From: Flavobacteriales bacterium
GTDB taxonomy: Bacteria > Bacteroidota > Bacteroidia > Flavobacteriales_F > PHOS-HE28
Direction of reading: 5' to 3'
Length of the DNA: 64,000 nucleotides
Assembly: GCA_016712535.1 (NCBI GenBank)
Contig: JADJQW010000002.1
Span: 744,001 to 808,000, forward strand
The position numbers were made by a program, and so were the translations under genes. Shown in pieces: positions 27,323-36,071 of the stretch (position 1 is its first letter; every line of letters begins with the position of its first letter). Below the pieces are notes generated by a model. The model saw nothing but the letters and a program-made list of their open reading frames with translations, was not told where the DNA came from and did not search any database.

Positions 27323-28540
27323 ATGCGCCTCAGAACACCATCCGCGATCCTGATGCTCAGCGCCGGCCTTGCTTCGATGGCGCAGCCCCAACCTGAGAAC
27401 GTCTCATTCGAGGCATGGGACAATGCTGGGCAAGCCACGCAGGAACCCCAGCAATGGAGCTCGCTCAAGACCAGCGATGGCGGAGCCTTCATCAATAGCC
27501 TGGTACCGCAGCTCTGCTGGCGCAGCACCGATGCCCATACGGGCCAGTATTCCGTGAACCTCCGCACCGTAGGGTCCGTCGTCGGACCGGCGAATGGCCT
27601 GCTCACCAACGGCCGCGTGCATGCCGAGCTCGACGTGGCCAACAGCTACATGTACACTGTGCAGGACCAGGAGCAATGGCGCACCAGCATGACCAGCAGG
27701 CCCGATAGCCTGATCGGCTGGTTCAAGGCCGCACCTGCATCAGGCGACCGCCCGAATGTGGGGGCCTTGCTGCACATCGATGAGGGCCGGTTACCCGCAT
27801 TCGGAACAGAGGACAACTACGTGGCGGGCGCCTCATGGAAAGGGCCCTATTCGCCGGTGACGCAATGGACGCGATTCTCCACGCCCTTCGTTTACCTGAA
27901 CGACTGGCAGCCGGAATGGCTCCTCTTCATCCTCACCGCCGGCGATAGCGCAGGCAGCGTGGAGGGCACGCAAGCCTGGTACGATGATCTGGCGCTCATC
28001 TACAACGTGCAGTGCCAGCCCGATGCGCAGAGCGTCGCCCCGGGGCAATCACTGACCATCGGGTACGCCACCGGTGGCATACCGCTGGCCCCGGTCACTT
28101 TCACGGCCGAGCTCTCTGATGCGAACGGCTCCTTCGCCTCACCGATGGTGATCGGCTCGGTGGTTTCCGCCGATGCCGATGGGTCCATCTCCTGCACCAT
28201 GCCGCTGGGAATCGATGCAGGAAGCGGTTACCGTGTGCGCGTGACCGGCAGTTCGCCGTTTTACGCACCGTTGCATTGCATGCTCGAGGTGACGACGGCC
28301 ACGGGTGTTGCGGAGCCCACCCCATACGATAGGCCCATAGAGGTCATTGGCGACCAGATCTGGGTCGAGCTGCGTTCATCCGGGCAATACTCCTGTTTCA
28401 ATTCCCAAGGTGCGCTTCTGGCCACAGGCGCTGTTGGCGCTGGGCGCGAGCCGATTCCCGCGCCGGATCATCGCGGAATGATGCTCGTGCAGGTTTTGAC
28501 GGAGGGCCGATCGTTCGTCCAGAGAATCGTGATGCCGTGA
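27323..28540 (+). CDS. PCMD-like secreted protein, copy A
   Basis: A 405-residue secreted protein with signal peptide MRLRTPSAILMLSAGLASMA. The first 230 residues resemble the PCMD (putative carbohydrate metabolism) beta-sandwich: VSFEAWD...QWSSLKTSDGG, HTGQYSVNLRT, SRPDSLIGWFK, WTRFSTPFVYL and a final WYDDLALIYNV. A second Ig/FnIII-like domain follows (about 235-320, GQSLTIGYATGGIPLAPVTFTAELSDANGSF). The last 70 residues (GDQIWVELRSSGQYSCFNSQGALL...RSFVQRIVMP) resemble a degenerate type A sorting domain. It is a tandem paralogue of the next gene. PCMD proteins are thought to bind extracellular glycans; no substrate is known here. Confidence 0.75.
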   Translation: MRLRTPSAILMLSAGLASMAQPQPENVSFEAWDNAGQATQEPQQWSSLKTSDGGAFINSLVPQLCWRSTDAHTGQYSVNLRTVGSVVGPANGLLTNGRVHAELDVANSYMYTVQDQEQWRTSMTSRPDSLIGWFKAAPASGDRPNVGALLHIDEGRLPAFGTEDNYVAGASWKGPYSPVTQWTRFSTPFVYLNDWQPEWLLFILTAGDSAGSVEGTQAWYDDLALIYNVQCQPDAQSVAPGQSLTIGYATGGIPLAPVTFTAELSDANGSFASPMVIGSVVSADADGSISCTMPLGIDAGSGYRVRVTGSSPFYAPLHCMLEVTTATGVAEPTPYDRPIEVIGDQIWVELRSSGQYSCFNSQGALLATGAVGAGREPIPAPDHRGMMLVQVLTEGRSFVQRIVMP

Positions 28541-28558
28541 GGGTATCGGGGTAGCCGT

Positions 28559-28566
28559 CATCTTTG
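28559..28566 (+). promoter_or_regulatory. -7 box (CATCTTTG) of PCMD copy B
   Basis: CATCTTTG matches TAnnTTTG except for the first base and ends 16 nt before the ATG at 28583. This suggests that copy B has its own promoter despite the 42-bp gap after copy A. Confidence 0.45.
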
Positions 28567-28582
28567 CGGTTCACACCCCACC

Positions 28583-29806
28583 ATGAAACACATCGCTGCT
28601 CTCCTCGTCTCGGCTACCGTCTCATCGCTCACCTTCGCTCAACCGCAGATCCTGAACGCCGGGTTCGAGACCTGGGGTGGCCTTGGCACCGGTACGGAGG
28701 AGCCCGATGAGTGGAGCTCCATCAAGACCAGCGATGGCGGGACCGTCGTCAACAACTTCGCTCCGCAAGTGTGCTGGCGGAGCGATGATGGGCATACCGG
28801 GTCGTACTCGGTGAACGTCCGCACCGTCACATCCTTGATCGGCGCGGCGAATGGCATCTTGACCTGCGGCCGTGTACATGCAGAGCTCGATCCGGCCAAC
28901 GGGCGGGTCTTCACGGAAGCGACCGATCCGCAGTGGAGCCAGCCGCTCACCAGCCGCCCCGACAGCCTCGTGGGCTGGTACAAGACCACCGTGATGCCGG
29001 GCGATCATCCCACCGTGGATGCCATCGTGCACACAGGTGCAGCCAGCATTCCGGATAACGGCACGATCGGCAATTGGGTGGGCGCGGCCAGTTGGGATGG
29101 CCCGAGCGTGACCGTTGGCGGTTGGACGCGCTTCTCCGTGCCCTTCAACTACTTCTCGGCCGGGGCCCCCGAGTACCTGCTGATGGTGATGACCAGCGGT
29201 GATAGCCTCATCAGCCAGATCGGCACGCAGAGCTGGTACGACGATATCGCGCTCATCTACAACGTGGCGTGCACGCCTTCAACCGGCGTGGTGGTGGTCA
29301 GTGAGCTTGTTGCCGGCGACTTCGATGTGACGTACAGCACTGGCGGCATTCCTGAGGGGCCCACGACATTCACCGTGGAGCTTTCGGATGCGAGCGGGGA
29401 CTTCTCATCGCCCGTCACCATCGGTTCGGTAGTGAGTGCCTTGGCAACAGGAGTCATCCCGTGCAGCATCCCGGCAGGAACGCTGGCCGGTGCGGGTTAC
29501 GCCATTCGCATCGTTACCGATTCACCGTTCTATGCTCCGGTGGGTTGCGCCGTCCAGGTTGAACTCGAGACCGGTATCTCAGCCGGATCGCGGCCTGAAT
29601 CGTCGATCCGCTGGACGGCGAATGGCTTGCTGATCGACTCGAAGGACGCGGGCCGATACGAGTGCTTCGATGCACAGGGCCGCGCTGTTTCCAATGGGTC
29701 ACTGCTGCAAGGCGTGAATACCGTCGCGCTCGACACGCGAGGAATGATCCTCGTGCGGGTCATGAGCAGTGCAGGCTCATGGATGGAGCGCATGATCGTG
29801 CATTAG
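28583..29806 (+). CDS. PCMD-like secreted protein, copy B
   Basis: A 407-residue paralogue of the preceding gene with the same domain order: signal peptide (MKHIAALLVSATVSSLTFAQ), PCMD-like sandwich (ILNAGFETWG...EWSSIKTSDGG, HTGSYSVNVRT, SRPDSLVGWYK, SWYDDIALIYNV), a second Ig-like domain (VTYSTGGIPEGPTTFTVELSDASGDF) and a short sorting-domain-like tail (RYECFDAQGRAV...GSWMERMIVH). Identity between the copies is high through the first 230 residues and in the repeated phrase SPFYAP(V/L). This is tandem gene duplication with divergence. The phrase GFETW at the N-terminus is typical of secreted proteins that bind extracellular polymers. Confidence 0.78.
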   Translation: MKHIAALLVSATVSSLTFAQPQILNAGFETWGGLGTGTEEPDEWSSIKTSDGGTVVNNFAPQVCWRSDDGHTGSYSVNVRTVTSLIGAANGILTCGRVHAELDPANGRVFTEATDPQWSQPLTSRPDSLVGWYKTTVMPGDHPTVDAIVHTGAASIPDNGTIGNWVGAASWDGPSVTVGGWTRFSVPFNYFSAGAPEYLLMVMTSGDSLISQIGTQSWYDDIALIYNVACTPSTGVVVVSELVAGDFDVTYSTGGIPEGPTTFTVELSDASGDFSSPVTIGSVVSALATGVIPCSIPAGTLAGAGYAIRIVTDSPFYAPVGCAVQVELETGISAGSRPESSIRWTANGLLIDSKDAGRYECFDAQGRAVSNGSLLQGVNTVALDTRGMILVRVMSSAGSWMERMIVH

Positions 29807-29870
29807 GGAGCTTGTGTCCTCATCGTATATCGCGAACAGGCATCGCGATGCCCGTATGGGAGGCCACGCG

Positions 29871-29878
29871 CATCTTTA
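29871..29878 (+). promoter_or_regulatory. -7 box (CATCTTTA) of TPR membrane protein A
   Basis: It ends 4 nt before the ATG at 29883, so transcription would begin at or next to the start codon. This supports the 29883 start over an upstream in-frame start at 29814. Confidence 0.45.
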
Positions 29879-29882
29879 CCGC

Positions 29883-31307
29883 ATGACGCGCTTCTGCTTC
29901 CTCCTCCTCTTCATCCTTTCTGGGGCGGCTTTCCGGGCGAACGCGCAACAGTATGAGTATAGGGTCCAGTACGACTCCCTCGATACGCGCCACGACCTAT
30001 CTCGGCCGCTGATCGAGCGCTACTTCATCACCTACGCGCATGGCGCCGCGTGCTTCAACCGTGGGCTGAAGGATGAGATCAGGAAGAACGCCAAGGAGGA
30101 ATTCGCGCTGGCCGAGCAGCTGGGGGTCGATACGCTGCTCGCGACCTCCTCCCAGCACTTGGGTGATGCGCTCAACGGCTCGGCGGATGCCGCTTTGCAA
30201 TTGAAGTACTTCTACCAAGGGCTGGACTACGCGAAACGTTCCGGGAGCGCAGGCCACATCGGTACGGCGTACAAGCAGATCGCCACGGTTTACAAGTCCT
30301 TGGGCGACCTGCCCAAAGCGCTGGAGTTATTGAAGCTCGCGATCGCTCATGTGAATTCGAACTACCAGGTCAGTCGCACCTGCCAGCACCTGAGCGATAC
30401 GTACCGCCAGATGGGCCTGCCCGATTCCGCGCTGTATTGGGCGCAACGCTCGAACATCATCACCGATCCGGGAAGCGACCCCTATGCTTACGCGCGCTCT
30501 TATTACATGCTGGGAGCAGCGTACGCTGCCAAAGGCGATCGCGACTTGGCGCAAGTGCATTTCGCACGAGCGATCGAGGTGGCGGATTCGTTCCATGTGA
30601 TGATACCGCTCTATGGCTCGTTGGTGGCCCGAGGTCGGATGGCACTGGATGCAGGAGACGTGCAACCAGCCATTGCCGATGGTCGGCGCGCGATGCAGGT
30701 GAGCCGTGATGGCGGCAATCTTGATGGCTTGATCGAATCCTCCGACCTGCTGCGCGAAGCATTCAGGGCCTCCGGAAGCATGGACAGTGCCTACCGCTAC
30801 TTCGAGCTGCGCGTTCTTTATGCGGACAGCCTGATCAACGCCACCAACCTGAACAAGCTCCAGAACATGGCCTTCGCGCAGGAGCTGAAGGAGGTGGAGG
30901 AGGCGAAGGCCAAGGCGGAGGAAGCCGCCGCCCGCTCACGCAACATCCAGTTCGGCATCATCGCCCTCATCGTCATCACGCTCGGGATCTTCCTGCTCAT
31001 CTTCAGTCGTACAGCGGTGGTGGGCGCCAAGGCCATTAAGAACCTCTCGCTCATCGCGCTGCTGCTCTTCTTCGAGTTCATCAACTTGCTGGTGCATCCC
31101 TTCCTCGGGGAGATCACCCACCACTCGCCGATCTTGATGCTGCTGTGCATGGCAGCCATTGCGGGGTTGCTGATCCCGCTGCACCACCGCATGGAGAAGC
31201 TGATCACGAACATGCTCGTATCGAAGAACAATCGCGTACGCTTGGAGGCGGCGAGGCGGACGATTGAGGAGCTTGAAGCAAGGCCAACGGACAACAACGC
31301 GGGCTGA
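29883..31307 (+). CDS. TPR-repeat protein with C-terminal membrane domain, copy A
   Basis: 474 residues from the ATG at 29883, which gives a signal peptide (MTRFCFLLLFILSGAAFRANAQ) directly behind a -7 box. The periplasmic part has about six TPR units (YKQIATVYKSLGDLPKALELL, HLSDTYRQMGLPDSALYW, YMLGAAYAAKGDRDLAQVHF). A coiled segment (QELKEVEEAKAKAEEAAARSR) leads into three or four transmembrane helices (FGIIALIVITLGIFLLIF, NLSLIALLLFFEFINLLV, SPILMLLCMAAIAGLLIPL) and a short cytoplasmic tail (RRTIEELE). Related proteins usually carry a histidine kinase or LytTR output; here the output module is missing, so the role is unknown. A paralogue follows 40 bp later. Confidence 0.8.
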   Translation: MTRFCFLLLFILSGAAFRANAQQYEYRVQYDSLDTRHDLSRPLIERYFITYAHGAACFNRGLKDEIRKNAKEEFALAEQLGVDTLLATSSQHLGDALNGSADAALQLKYFYQGLDYAKRSGSAGHIGTAYKQIATVYKSLGDLPKALELLKLAIAHVNSNYQVSRTCQHLSDTYRQMGLPDSALYWAQRSNIITDPGSDPYAYARSYYMLGAAYAAKGDRDLAQVHFARAIEVADSFHVMIPLYGSLVARGRMALDAGDVQPAIADGRRAMQVSRDGGNLDGLIESSDLLREAFRASGSMDSAYRYFELRVLYADSLINATNLNKLQNMAFAQELKEVEEAKAKAEEAAARSRNIQFGIIALIVITLGIFLLIFSRTAVVGAKAIKNLSLIALLLFFEFINLLVHPFLGEITHHSPILMLLCMAAIAGLLIPLHHRMEKLITNMLVSKNNRVRLEAARRTIEELEARPTDNNAG

Positions 31308-31347
31308 CCACATGAGCCGACCACCAATCCAACACCGCAAGGTTCCC

Positions 31348-32782
31348 ATGATCTTCTACCCCCGAGTACTGGCGTTGGTCATGGTACTCTCCGGTATCGG
31401 AAAGCTTCAAGCCCAGCCCTTCGATACGCTCAGCGCCCGGGTCAATTACCTTTCCGTGGACAGCTTGATCGCCCGTGAGAAGCTGACGGACGACCCCCGC
31501 ATGAAAGTCGTGCTGCTCGCACGGCTGGCGCAGAAGTACTTGTATTTGAATCGTCTGGATGAATGCATGACCACGTCGATCCGCCTCCTGGAGATCGCGG
31601 AACCCACCAAGAACGACACGCTGATCGGCAGGGCCCATCTCTCGGTCGGGTTCTCCTTCGTGATCGCCAATGAGGTGAATGGAGCATTGAAGCACTTCAA
31701 CATCGCGCTCGAGCACTACACGAGCGCGCGCGACAGCATCTGGATGGGTGCGGCCTGCAAGGAGCTCGCCGTGCTCTATCAACGCGTGGGCGACAACGAT
31801 GGCACCATGCGCTACATGCGCAAAGCGCTGGCTTTGGGAATGCCTCCGGGGATCCGATCGCGGGGGCTGTCAACGATAGCTCGCTGCTTCATGGACAAGG
31901 GCGATCTTGATTCCGCGCTCTACTACACCAAACAAGTGGAAATGGTCGATGCTCCAGGCGAGGACCCATGGACCTACACCTATTCCAACGGAGCGCTCGC
32001 GGCGGTGTATGCCGCCCGGCGTGAAGCGGATCTGGCCGAACTGCACTACAAGCGCGCGATCGCCGCCGCTGATTCGTTCCAACTACCGCTTCCGCTCGTT
32101 CAGTTCGCTTCGGGCTATTCTTCGTTGCTCTTGGAACAAGGCCGCGCAGAGGAGGCCTTGGCCATCGCGCAGTTCGGTTTCCGCTCAGCGGAGGGGGTCC
32201 GCAATCCGGGATTGTTGGAGAAGGCCGCTGAAGCCCTGGCCGATGCGTTCAAGGCGAGGGGCAGTACCGATAGCGCGTTCGTTTATGCGAAGCGCTGTAT
32301 CGCCTATCGCGACAGTGTCGTGGCAACGCAGAACCGCAGCCAGTTGAAGAGCCAACTCTTCGCGCAGCAGCTGAAGGACATGGAGGACGCCAAGTTGCGC
32401 GAAGAAGAAGCCGCCGCTCGCTCCCGCAACATCCAGTTCGGCATCATCGCCCTCATTGTCATCACGCTGGGCATCTTCCTGCTCGTGTTCAGCCGTACGG
32501 CGGTCGTAGGCGCGAAGGCCATCAAGAACCTCTCGCTCATCGCGCTGCTGCTCTTCTTCGAGTTCATCAACCTGCTGGTGCATCCATTCCTCGGGGGAGC
32601 TCACCCATCACTCGCCGATCCTGATGCTGCTGTGCATGGCCGCCATCGCCGGATTGCTCATACCGCTGCACCACCGCATGGAGAAACTGATCACCAACAT
32701 GCTGGTGAGCAAGAACAATAGGGTACGGTTGGAGGCGGCGCGAAGGACGATCGAGGAGTTGGAGGGGCAGGGCAAGTCGTAG
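31348..32782 (+). pseudogene. TPR-repeat membrane protein, copy B, with a +1 frameshift in a G5 run
   Basis: A paralogue of copy A with its own signal peptide (MIFYPRVLALVMVLSGIGKLQAQ from 31348). An in-frame ATG at 31312 is an alternative start. TPRs, the EEAAARSR linker and the first two membrane helices match closely. At 32593-32597 a run of five G replaces the four G of copy A (HPFLGE), throwing the frame off, and translation then stops at 32721 after an unrelated tail. Removing one G restores ELTHHSPILMLLCM... to the normal ending RRTIEELEGQGKS at 32782 and gives 477 residues against 474 in copy A. The cause is either a sequencing error, a real inactivation, or slippage-dependent switching. 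Without correction the last two helices and the cytoplasmic tail are lost. Confidence 0.8.
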
Positions 32783-32801
32783 ACACTCCGGCAGGACCGG
32801 C

Positions 32802-33247
32802 TCAGCTGATCCCCTTCACAATGAAGGAGCGCCCGTTCAGCGTGACCACATCCCCTATGCGCTTGCCCATGAGGGCCTTCCCGATGGGCGAAGCCGGGGA
32901 GACTACCGCACAACGTTCACCGGCCAGATCGACGTAGCCAAAGCCGATGGCGATGAAGTAGTCCTCCTGGTCCGTTGCGACCAGGCTGCCCCAGCCAGCG
33001 TGGTCGGGATCCATGTCCATGGGTATGCGGGCCAGTTCCTGCAGGTGTGCTTGCAGTTTGTCCAGCTGCCCTTCCTGCTGATCGAGTTCCTGCTGGATCA
33101 TGGCGCGGCCCACCTCATGCTTGTCGCCAGCGCTGCTTTTGGTTTCGTTCTCGAACGAGCGCGCGTAGAGGTGATGGCCTGTTGCGCGGCGCTCACCTTT
33201 TCAAGCAGAAGGGCGCGCAGGTGCTGAAGGAGTTCCGCCTTGTTCAT
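32802..33247 (-). pseudogene. GreA/GreB C-terminal-domain-like protein with a frameshift
   Basis: The small Bacteroidota protein family often labelled GreA/GreB-like. It begins at the ATG at 33247 (MNKAELLQHLRALLLEKVSAAQQAI), which overlaps the stop of the upstream propeller lipoprotein as ATGA. Continuity is lost between about 33165 and 33178. A second frame carries the rest: YARSFENETKSSAGDKHEVG, then MIQQELDQQEGQLDKLQ, then the Gre-C-like core GFGYVDLAGERCAVVSPASPIGKALMGKRIGD. Adding one base restores a 148-residue protein, the normal family size. So either a one-base deletion or an assembly error is present. The family is presumed to bind near the RNA polymerase secondary channel, but its function is not established. 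Confidence 0.75.
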
Positions 33248-34359
33248 GGACTTTCCCAGGGCCCGCCCCGCGTCACGTTCACGAACGAGGATCCATTGAA
33301 ACGGAACAGACCTCCGGAGAATCCGAACCACAGTGTTCCGTGACTGTCCTCCACGAATGCCTGTATGGCGAAGTACGTGGTGAGGTCCGGCCGGTCTGTC
33401 CTATCGAAGAGCGTGAAGGTCTTGCCATCGAACCGGTACGCGCCTTTGCGTACGGCCCCGATCCAGATGTTCCCTGCGCGATCCGTGTAGAGGTTGTAGA
33501 TGTCGTTATCGTTAAGGCCGTCCACATCGGGGAACCGCGTGAAGGTCTTCCCATCGTATCGGCTGACACCGCCCTCTTCGATGTAGTTGGGGTGGTCCGA
33601 AGTGATGGAGCCGAACCAGATGTGGCCGTGCTTGTCTTCTGCGATGCTCGCCACGTTGTTGCTGCAGAGCCCATCCTTCTTGGTGAAGTGCGTGAATGTG
33701 CTGCCGTCGTATTTGCAGGTGCCATAGCCATCGCGCGCGAACCAGATGTTCCCCTTGCTGTCCTCGAAGAGGTCCCAGATCTTGCCGGGTGTCATCTTGT
33801 AGGATGGTGCTTCGATCGCTGGGATGGGCACCTCGAACGCGATGAACCGTTCGCCGACCAAGCGGAAGACGCCATCGCTTGTACCTGCCCACACCGTCCC
33901 GTTCCGATCCACCAGCAGTTTGCAGCCTTGGCCATGCAGTCCTTCCGCGCTTCCGAAGCCGGTGAACGCGCCGCCACTTGCACTGAGCGCAGCCGAAGGG
34001 TCGTAGCGCGAAGCCCCCGAATGCGTGCCGAACCACATATCGCCGTTGCGGTCCTCCGCGATCCCGGTGACCACATCGCCGATCAGGCCCTCCGCCATGG
34101 AGAAGTAGCGCAACGCCGATCCATCCCAACGGGCCACACCTTGTCCGTTGGTGCCGAACCAGAGGTTCCCCTTGCTGTCTTCATGGGCCGCAACGATGTA
34201 CTCGGCGATCTGCGCGGTGTCCGGGCCTGACGGCTGAGTCACGCCAGGCTGTTCGGTCCCATCAGTTTCCGCGGATGCCGGGACTTGTCCGTTGCAGGAG
34301 GTCATGAAGAGCGCGGAAGAGAAGAGCGCGACCACAGTGATGTGGGGACCAAGGGGCAT
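33244..34359 (-). CDS. Two-component-regulator-type propeller lipoprotein
   Basis: 371 residues from the ATG at 34359, which provides a lipoprotein signal (LFMTSC, Cys22). Upstream in-frame codons translate to a sequence antisense to other genes and are rejected. The protein is a string of Reg_prop-type blades of about 45-55 residues with the motif (D)xxGNxWFGTxxGxxRYDG: EDSKGNLWFGTNGQGVARWDG, EDRNGDMWFGTHSGASRYD, VDRNGTVWAGTSDGVFRL, EDSKGNIWFARDGYG, EDKHGHIWFGSI and TDRAGNIWIGAVRKGAYRFDG. These would form a seven-bladed propeller. In hybrid sensors such propellers sense periplasmic ligands; here there is no kinase or membrane output, so it is a stand-alone anchored propeller of unknown ligand. 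It overlaps the Gre-like gene by 4 bp. Confidence 0.85.
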   Translation of the reverse strand: MPLGPHITVVALFSSALFMTSCNGQVPASAETDGTEQPGVTQPSGPDTAQIAEYIVAAHEDSKGNLWFGTNGQGVARWDGSALRYFSMAEGLIGDVVTGIAEDRNGDMWFGTHSGASRYDPSAALSASGGAFTGFGSAEGLHGQGCKLLVDRNGTVWAGTSDGVFRLVGERFIAFEVPIPAIEAPSYKMTPGKIWDLFEDSKGNIWFARDGYGTCKYDGSTFTHFTKKDGLCSNNVASIAEDKHGHIWFGSITSDHPNYIEEGGVSRYDGKTFTRFPDVDGLNDNDIYNLYTDRAGNIWIGAVRKGAYRFDGKTFTLFDRTDRPDLTTYFAIQAFVEDSHGTLWFGFSGGLFRFNGSSFVNVTRGGPWESP

Positions 34360-34470
34360 GCGGGTGGGGATAAGAGCTCGACAAGGTACCCCGGTCCGAT
34401 CGCGCGATACGGATGGCATGCCAATGATCGTCAATGGGATAGTGTTCCGAGGCGTGCACAAGGTGTTCCT

Positions 34471-34608
34471 ATGAAGAAGCGCATCACGAACATGCTGGTG
34501 ATCAAGCCGAGCACGGCGATGTCCCGCGTTGCGGGAAACAACCGGGTGCGCTTGGATGCGGCGAGAAGGACGATCGAAGAATTGGAGGGCAGGCAGCGGG
34601 AAGGTTAG
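34471..34608 (+). pseudogene. Orphan C-terminal tail of the TPR membrane protein family
   Basis: A 45-codon frame reading MKKRITNMLV...NNRVRLDAARRTIEELEGRQ. It matches the last 35 or so residues of TPR copies A and B (MEKLITNMLVSKNNRVRLEAARRTIEELE) but has about ten extra residues (KPSTAMSRVAG region) inserted and no upstream TPR or membrane part. It lies 1.7 kb downstream of copy B in the same orientation. It is the remnant of a third family member whose body has been lost or replaced by the oppositely oriented lipoprotein and Gre-like genes. Its stop overlaps the stop of the next, convergent gene. Confidence 0.7.
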
Positions 34609-35273
34609 CCCCAGATCGCTTCCCACAGGCCCTCGATGATTCCCGGCTCGATCACGGAGATGTACACGATCACTAGGGTCAGAGCGATCAGCGTGATCAG
34701 GGCGACCAGGTAGGGCTGCCAGGCCGACTTGCGAACACGAGCTGCGGTCAGCAGCGCGATGATGAGCACCAGTTCCACGACAGTGCTGACCTCCGGTGCT
34801 ATTGCGCGCCCCAACGTAGGGTTGATGAAAGGCACGGCCGTGAGCATCATGTACCGCGAGTGGTAGGCCGTCTTCCTCCGGTATGCGATGGCCAGTGCAT
34901 AGAAGACCAGGAAGGCGCCGCCATCGAAGAACGAGGCACCCAGGAGCCCCGGCTCTTTGTGCCGCAACTGGCCGTAGTTGGTGACCAGGACGAAGCCCAG
35001 AAAGATCATCGGGACCAGTACATAGGAGAGCCGACCGATCCGCTTGTGCTGTGCGATACGCGCTTTCGCCGCGAGCCATGCCTGCACCACGAGCATCGAC
35101 AGCCAGCACGCGATGGTGAGCAGGTGGAAGTGCACCTCCCATCCCACGCCGAAGAAGCGCGGGAAGTGCGTCCAGTAGCTTGCCCGGAAGCCGAAGTAGC
35201 TCAGCGGCACCAGCGCGATCACCAGCAGCAGGATTCCGCGATAGCTCTTCGCCATGGAACTCGATCCGTCCAT
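34605..35273 (-). CDS. Six- or seven-helix integral membrane protein
   Basis: A 222-residue membrane protein of unassigned family. Hydrophobic segments include ILLLVIALVPLSYFGF, LLTIACWLSMLVVQAWL, LSYVLVPMIFLGFVLV, GGAFLVFYALAIAY, VELVLIIALLTAA and YLVALITLIALTLVIVYI. Conserved-looking polar residues near the membrane (VHFHLLT, QHKRIGRLSY, YHSRYMMLTA) resemble the arrangement in small haem- or quinone-interacting membrane proteins, but no defined motif supports an enzyme call. The start is the ATG at 35273, or the ATG at 35255 (MAKSYRG). It begins 18 bp after the AraC-type regulator on the same strand, so it is probably co-transcribed with that regulator. Confidence 0.7.
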   Translation of the reverse strand: MDGSSSMAKSYRGILLLVIALVPLSYFGFRASYWTHFPRFFGVGWEVHFHLLTIACWLSMLVVQAWLAAKARIAQHKRIGRLSYVLVPMIFLGFVLVTNYGQLRHKEPGLLGASFFDGGAFLVFYALAIAYRRKTAYHSRYMMLTAVPFINPTLGRAIAPEVSTVVELVLIIALLTAARVRKSAWQPYLVALITLIALTLVIVYISVIEPGIIEGLWEAIWG

Positions 35274-35291
35274 GGCGCAAGGCTATGTGAG

Positions 35292-36059
35292 CTAGGCGGC
35301 GATGATCTTGGAAGAATCCGACAAAAGGAAGTCCGAAGGTGCACGGCCCATCCGCCGTTTGAAGTCGGTGGCCATGTGCGAGTGGTCGTAGTAGCCGCAG
35401 TCCCAGGCGATGTCCATCAGGTTGCGCGCTCCGCCGTGGCGCGCTACGACGCTGAACGCATGGTTGAAACGCGTGAGGTCGATGAACTCCTTCGGCGTGA
35501 TGCCGAGCTGCTGCTTGAACTGGCGCTCCAACTGCCGGGCCGTAGTGCAATGGCGATGCATCAGGTCATCCATGCGCACGCGGCCCTTGTTGCGTTCGAT
35601 GTCGTCCACAACGGGGATCAGCGCGTAGCGCGGATGCTTGATCCGATCCAGGTAGAAGCAGTCGACATAGGTTGATGGATGGCGAAGGATACTCCCTGGA
35701 TCAGGGAACAACGACCGGTCGAAGGGCTGCACCTCATCAGCCAAGCGATCGAGCGGATCGTAGCGGTGGAAGAAGGTGAAGCCGCCCGGCTTGAACGTGA
35801 TCCCGAACATGCAGCTCTCTCCAAGGAGCTTCTGCGTATCACCGAGGGTCTGCGCTCCAACGATCAATGCACGTGCATCGCACCAGCGCGTACCGAAGCG
35901 GGAACTGTCGATGCCATCGCCGAGGTTCAGCACCAGGCTCACACCTCCATCAGGAAGAAGTTCGATAGGCCCTTGTTGTTCGTTCCGGCCTTTGATGAGC
36001 CAGTACTGCCGGATGAACGGACGCAACGCCGGATCGGGGAGGAAGACCTCGAAGGTCAT
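35292..36059 (-). CDS. AraC-family transcriptional regulator
   Basis: A 255-residue cytoplasmic regulator. The N-terminal domain (MTFEVFLPDPALRPFIRQYWLIKG...ELLPDGGVSLVLNLGD) is of the DUF6597 type found in AraC members that sense small molecules. The C-terminal AraC helix-turn-helix pair covers about residues 160-245 (TTARQLERQFKQQLGITPKEFIDLTRFNHAF and MDIAWDCGYYDHSHMATDFKRRMGRAPSDFL). It is the first gene of a two-gene unit with the membrane protein, which is therefore its likely target or partner. Its promoter box TAGCTTTA (36071-36064, minus strand) ends 4 nt before the ATG and overlaps the stop codon of the mfd-tail fragment, so transcription of this unit seems to depend on the sequence created at that junction. 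Confidence 0.88.
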   Translation of the reverse strand: MTFEVFLPDPALRPFIRQYWLIKGRNEQQGPIELLPDGGVSLVLNLGDGIDSSRFGTRWCDARALIVGAQTLGDTQKLLGESCMFGITFKPGGFTFFHRYDPLDRLADEVQPFDRSLFPDPGSILRHPSTYVDCFYLDRIKHPRYALIPVVDDIERNKGRVRMDDLMHRHCTTARQLERQFKQQLGITPKEFIDLTRFNHAFSVVARHGGARNLMDIAWDCGYYDHSHMATDFKRRMGRAPSDFLLSDSSKIIAA

Positions 36060-36063
36060 AGGG

Positions 36064-36071
36064 TAAAGCTA
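36064..36071 (-). promoter_or_regulatory. -7 box (TAGCTTTA) of the AraC-type regulator
   Basis: It is a close match to TAnnTTTG on the minus strand and ends 4 nt before the ATG, implying a leaderless message. Its first three bases are the stop codon of the displaced mfd tail. Confidence 0.5.

Noticed and set aside
33244..35550. A 768-codon minus-strand frame that would extend the propeller lipoprotein upstream
   Set aside because: The first 390 or so codons run through the membrane-protein and AraC genes in another frame and give Arg/His/Gly-rich nonsense. The lipoprotein signal at 34359 marks the true start.
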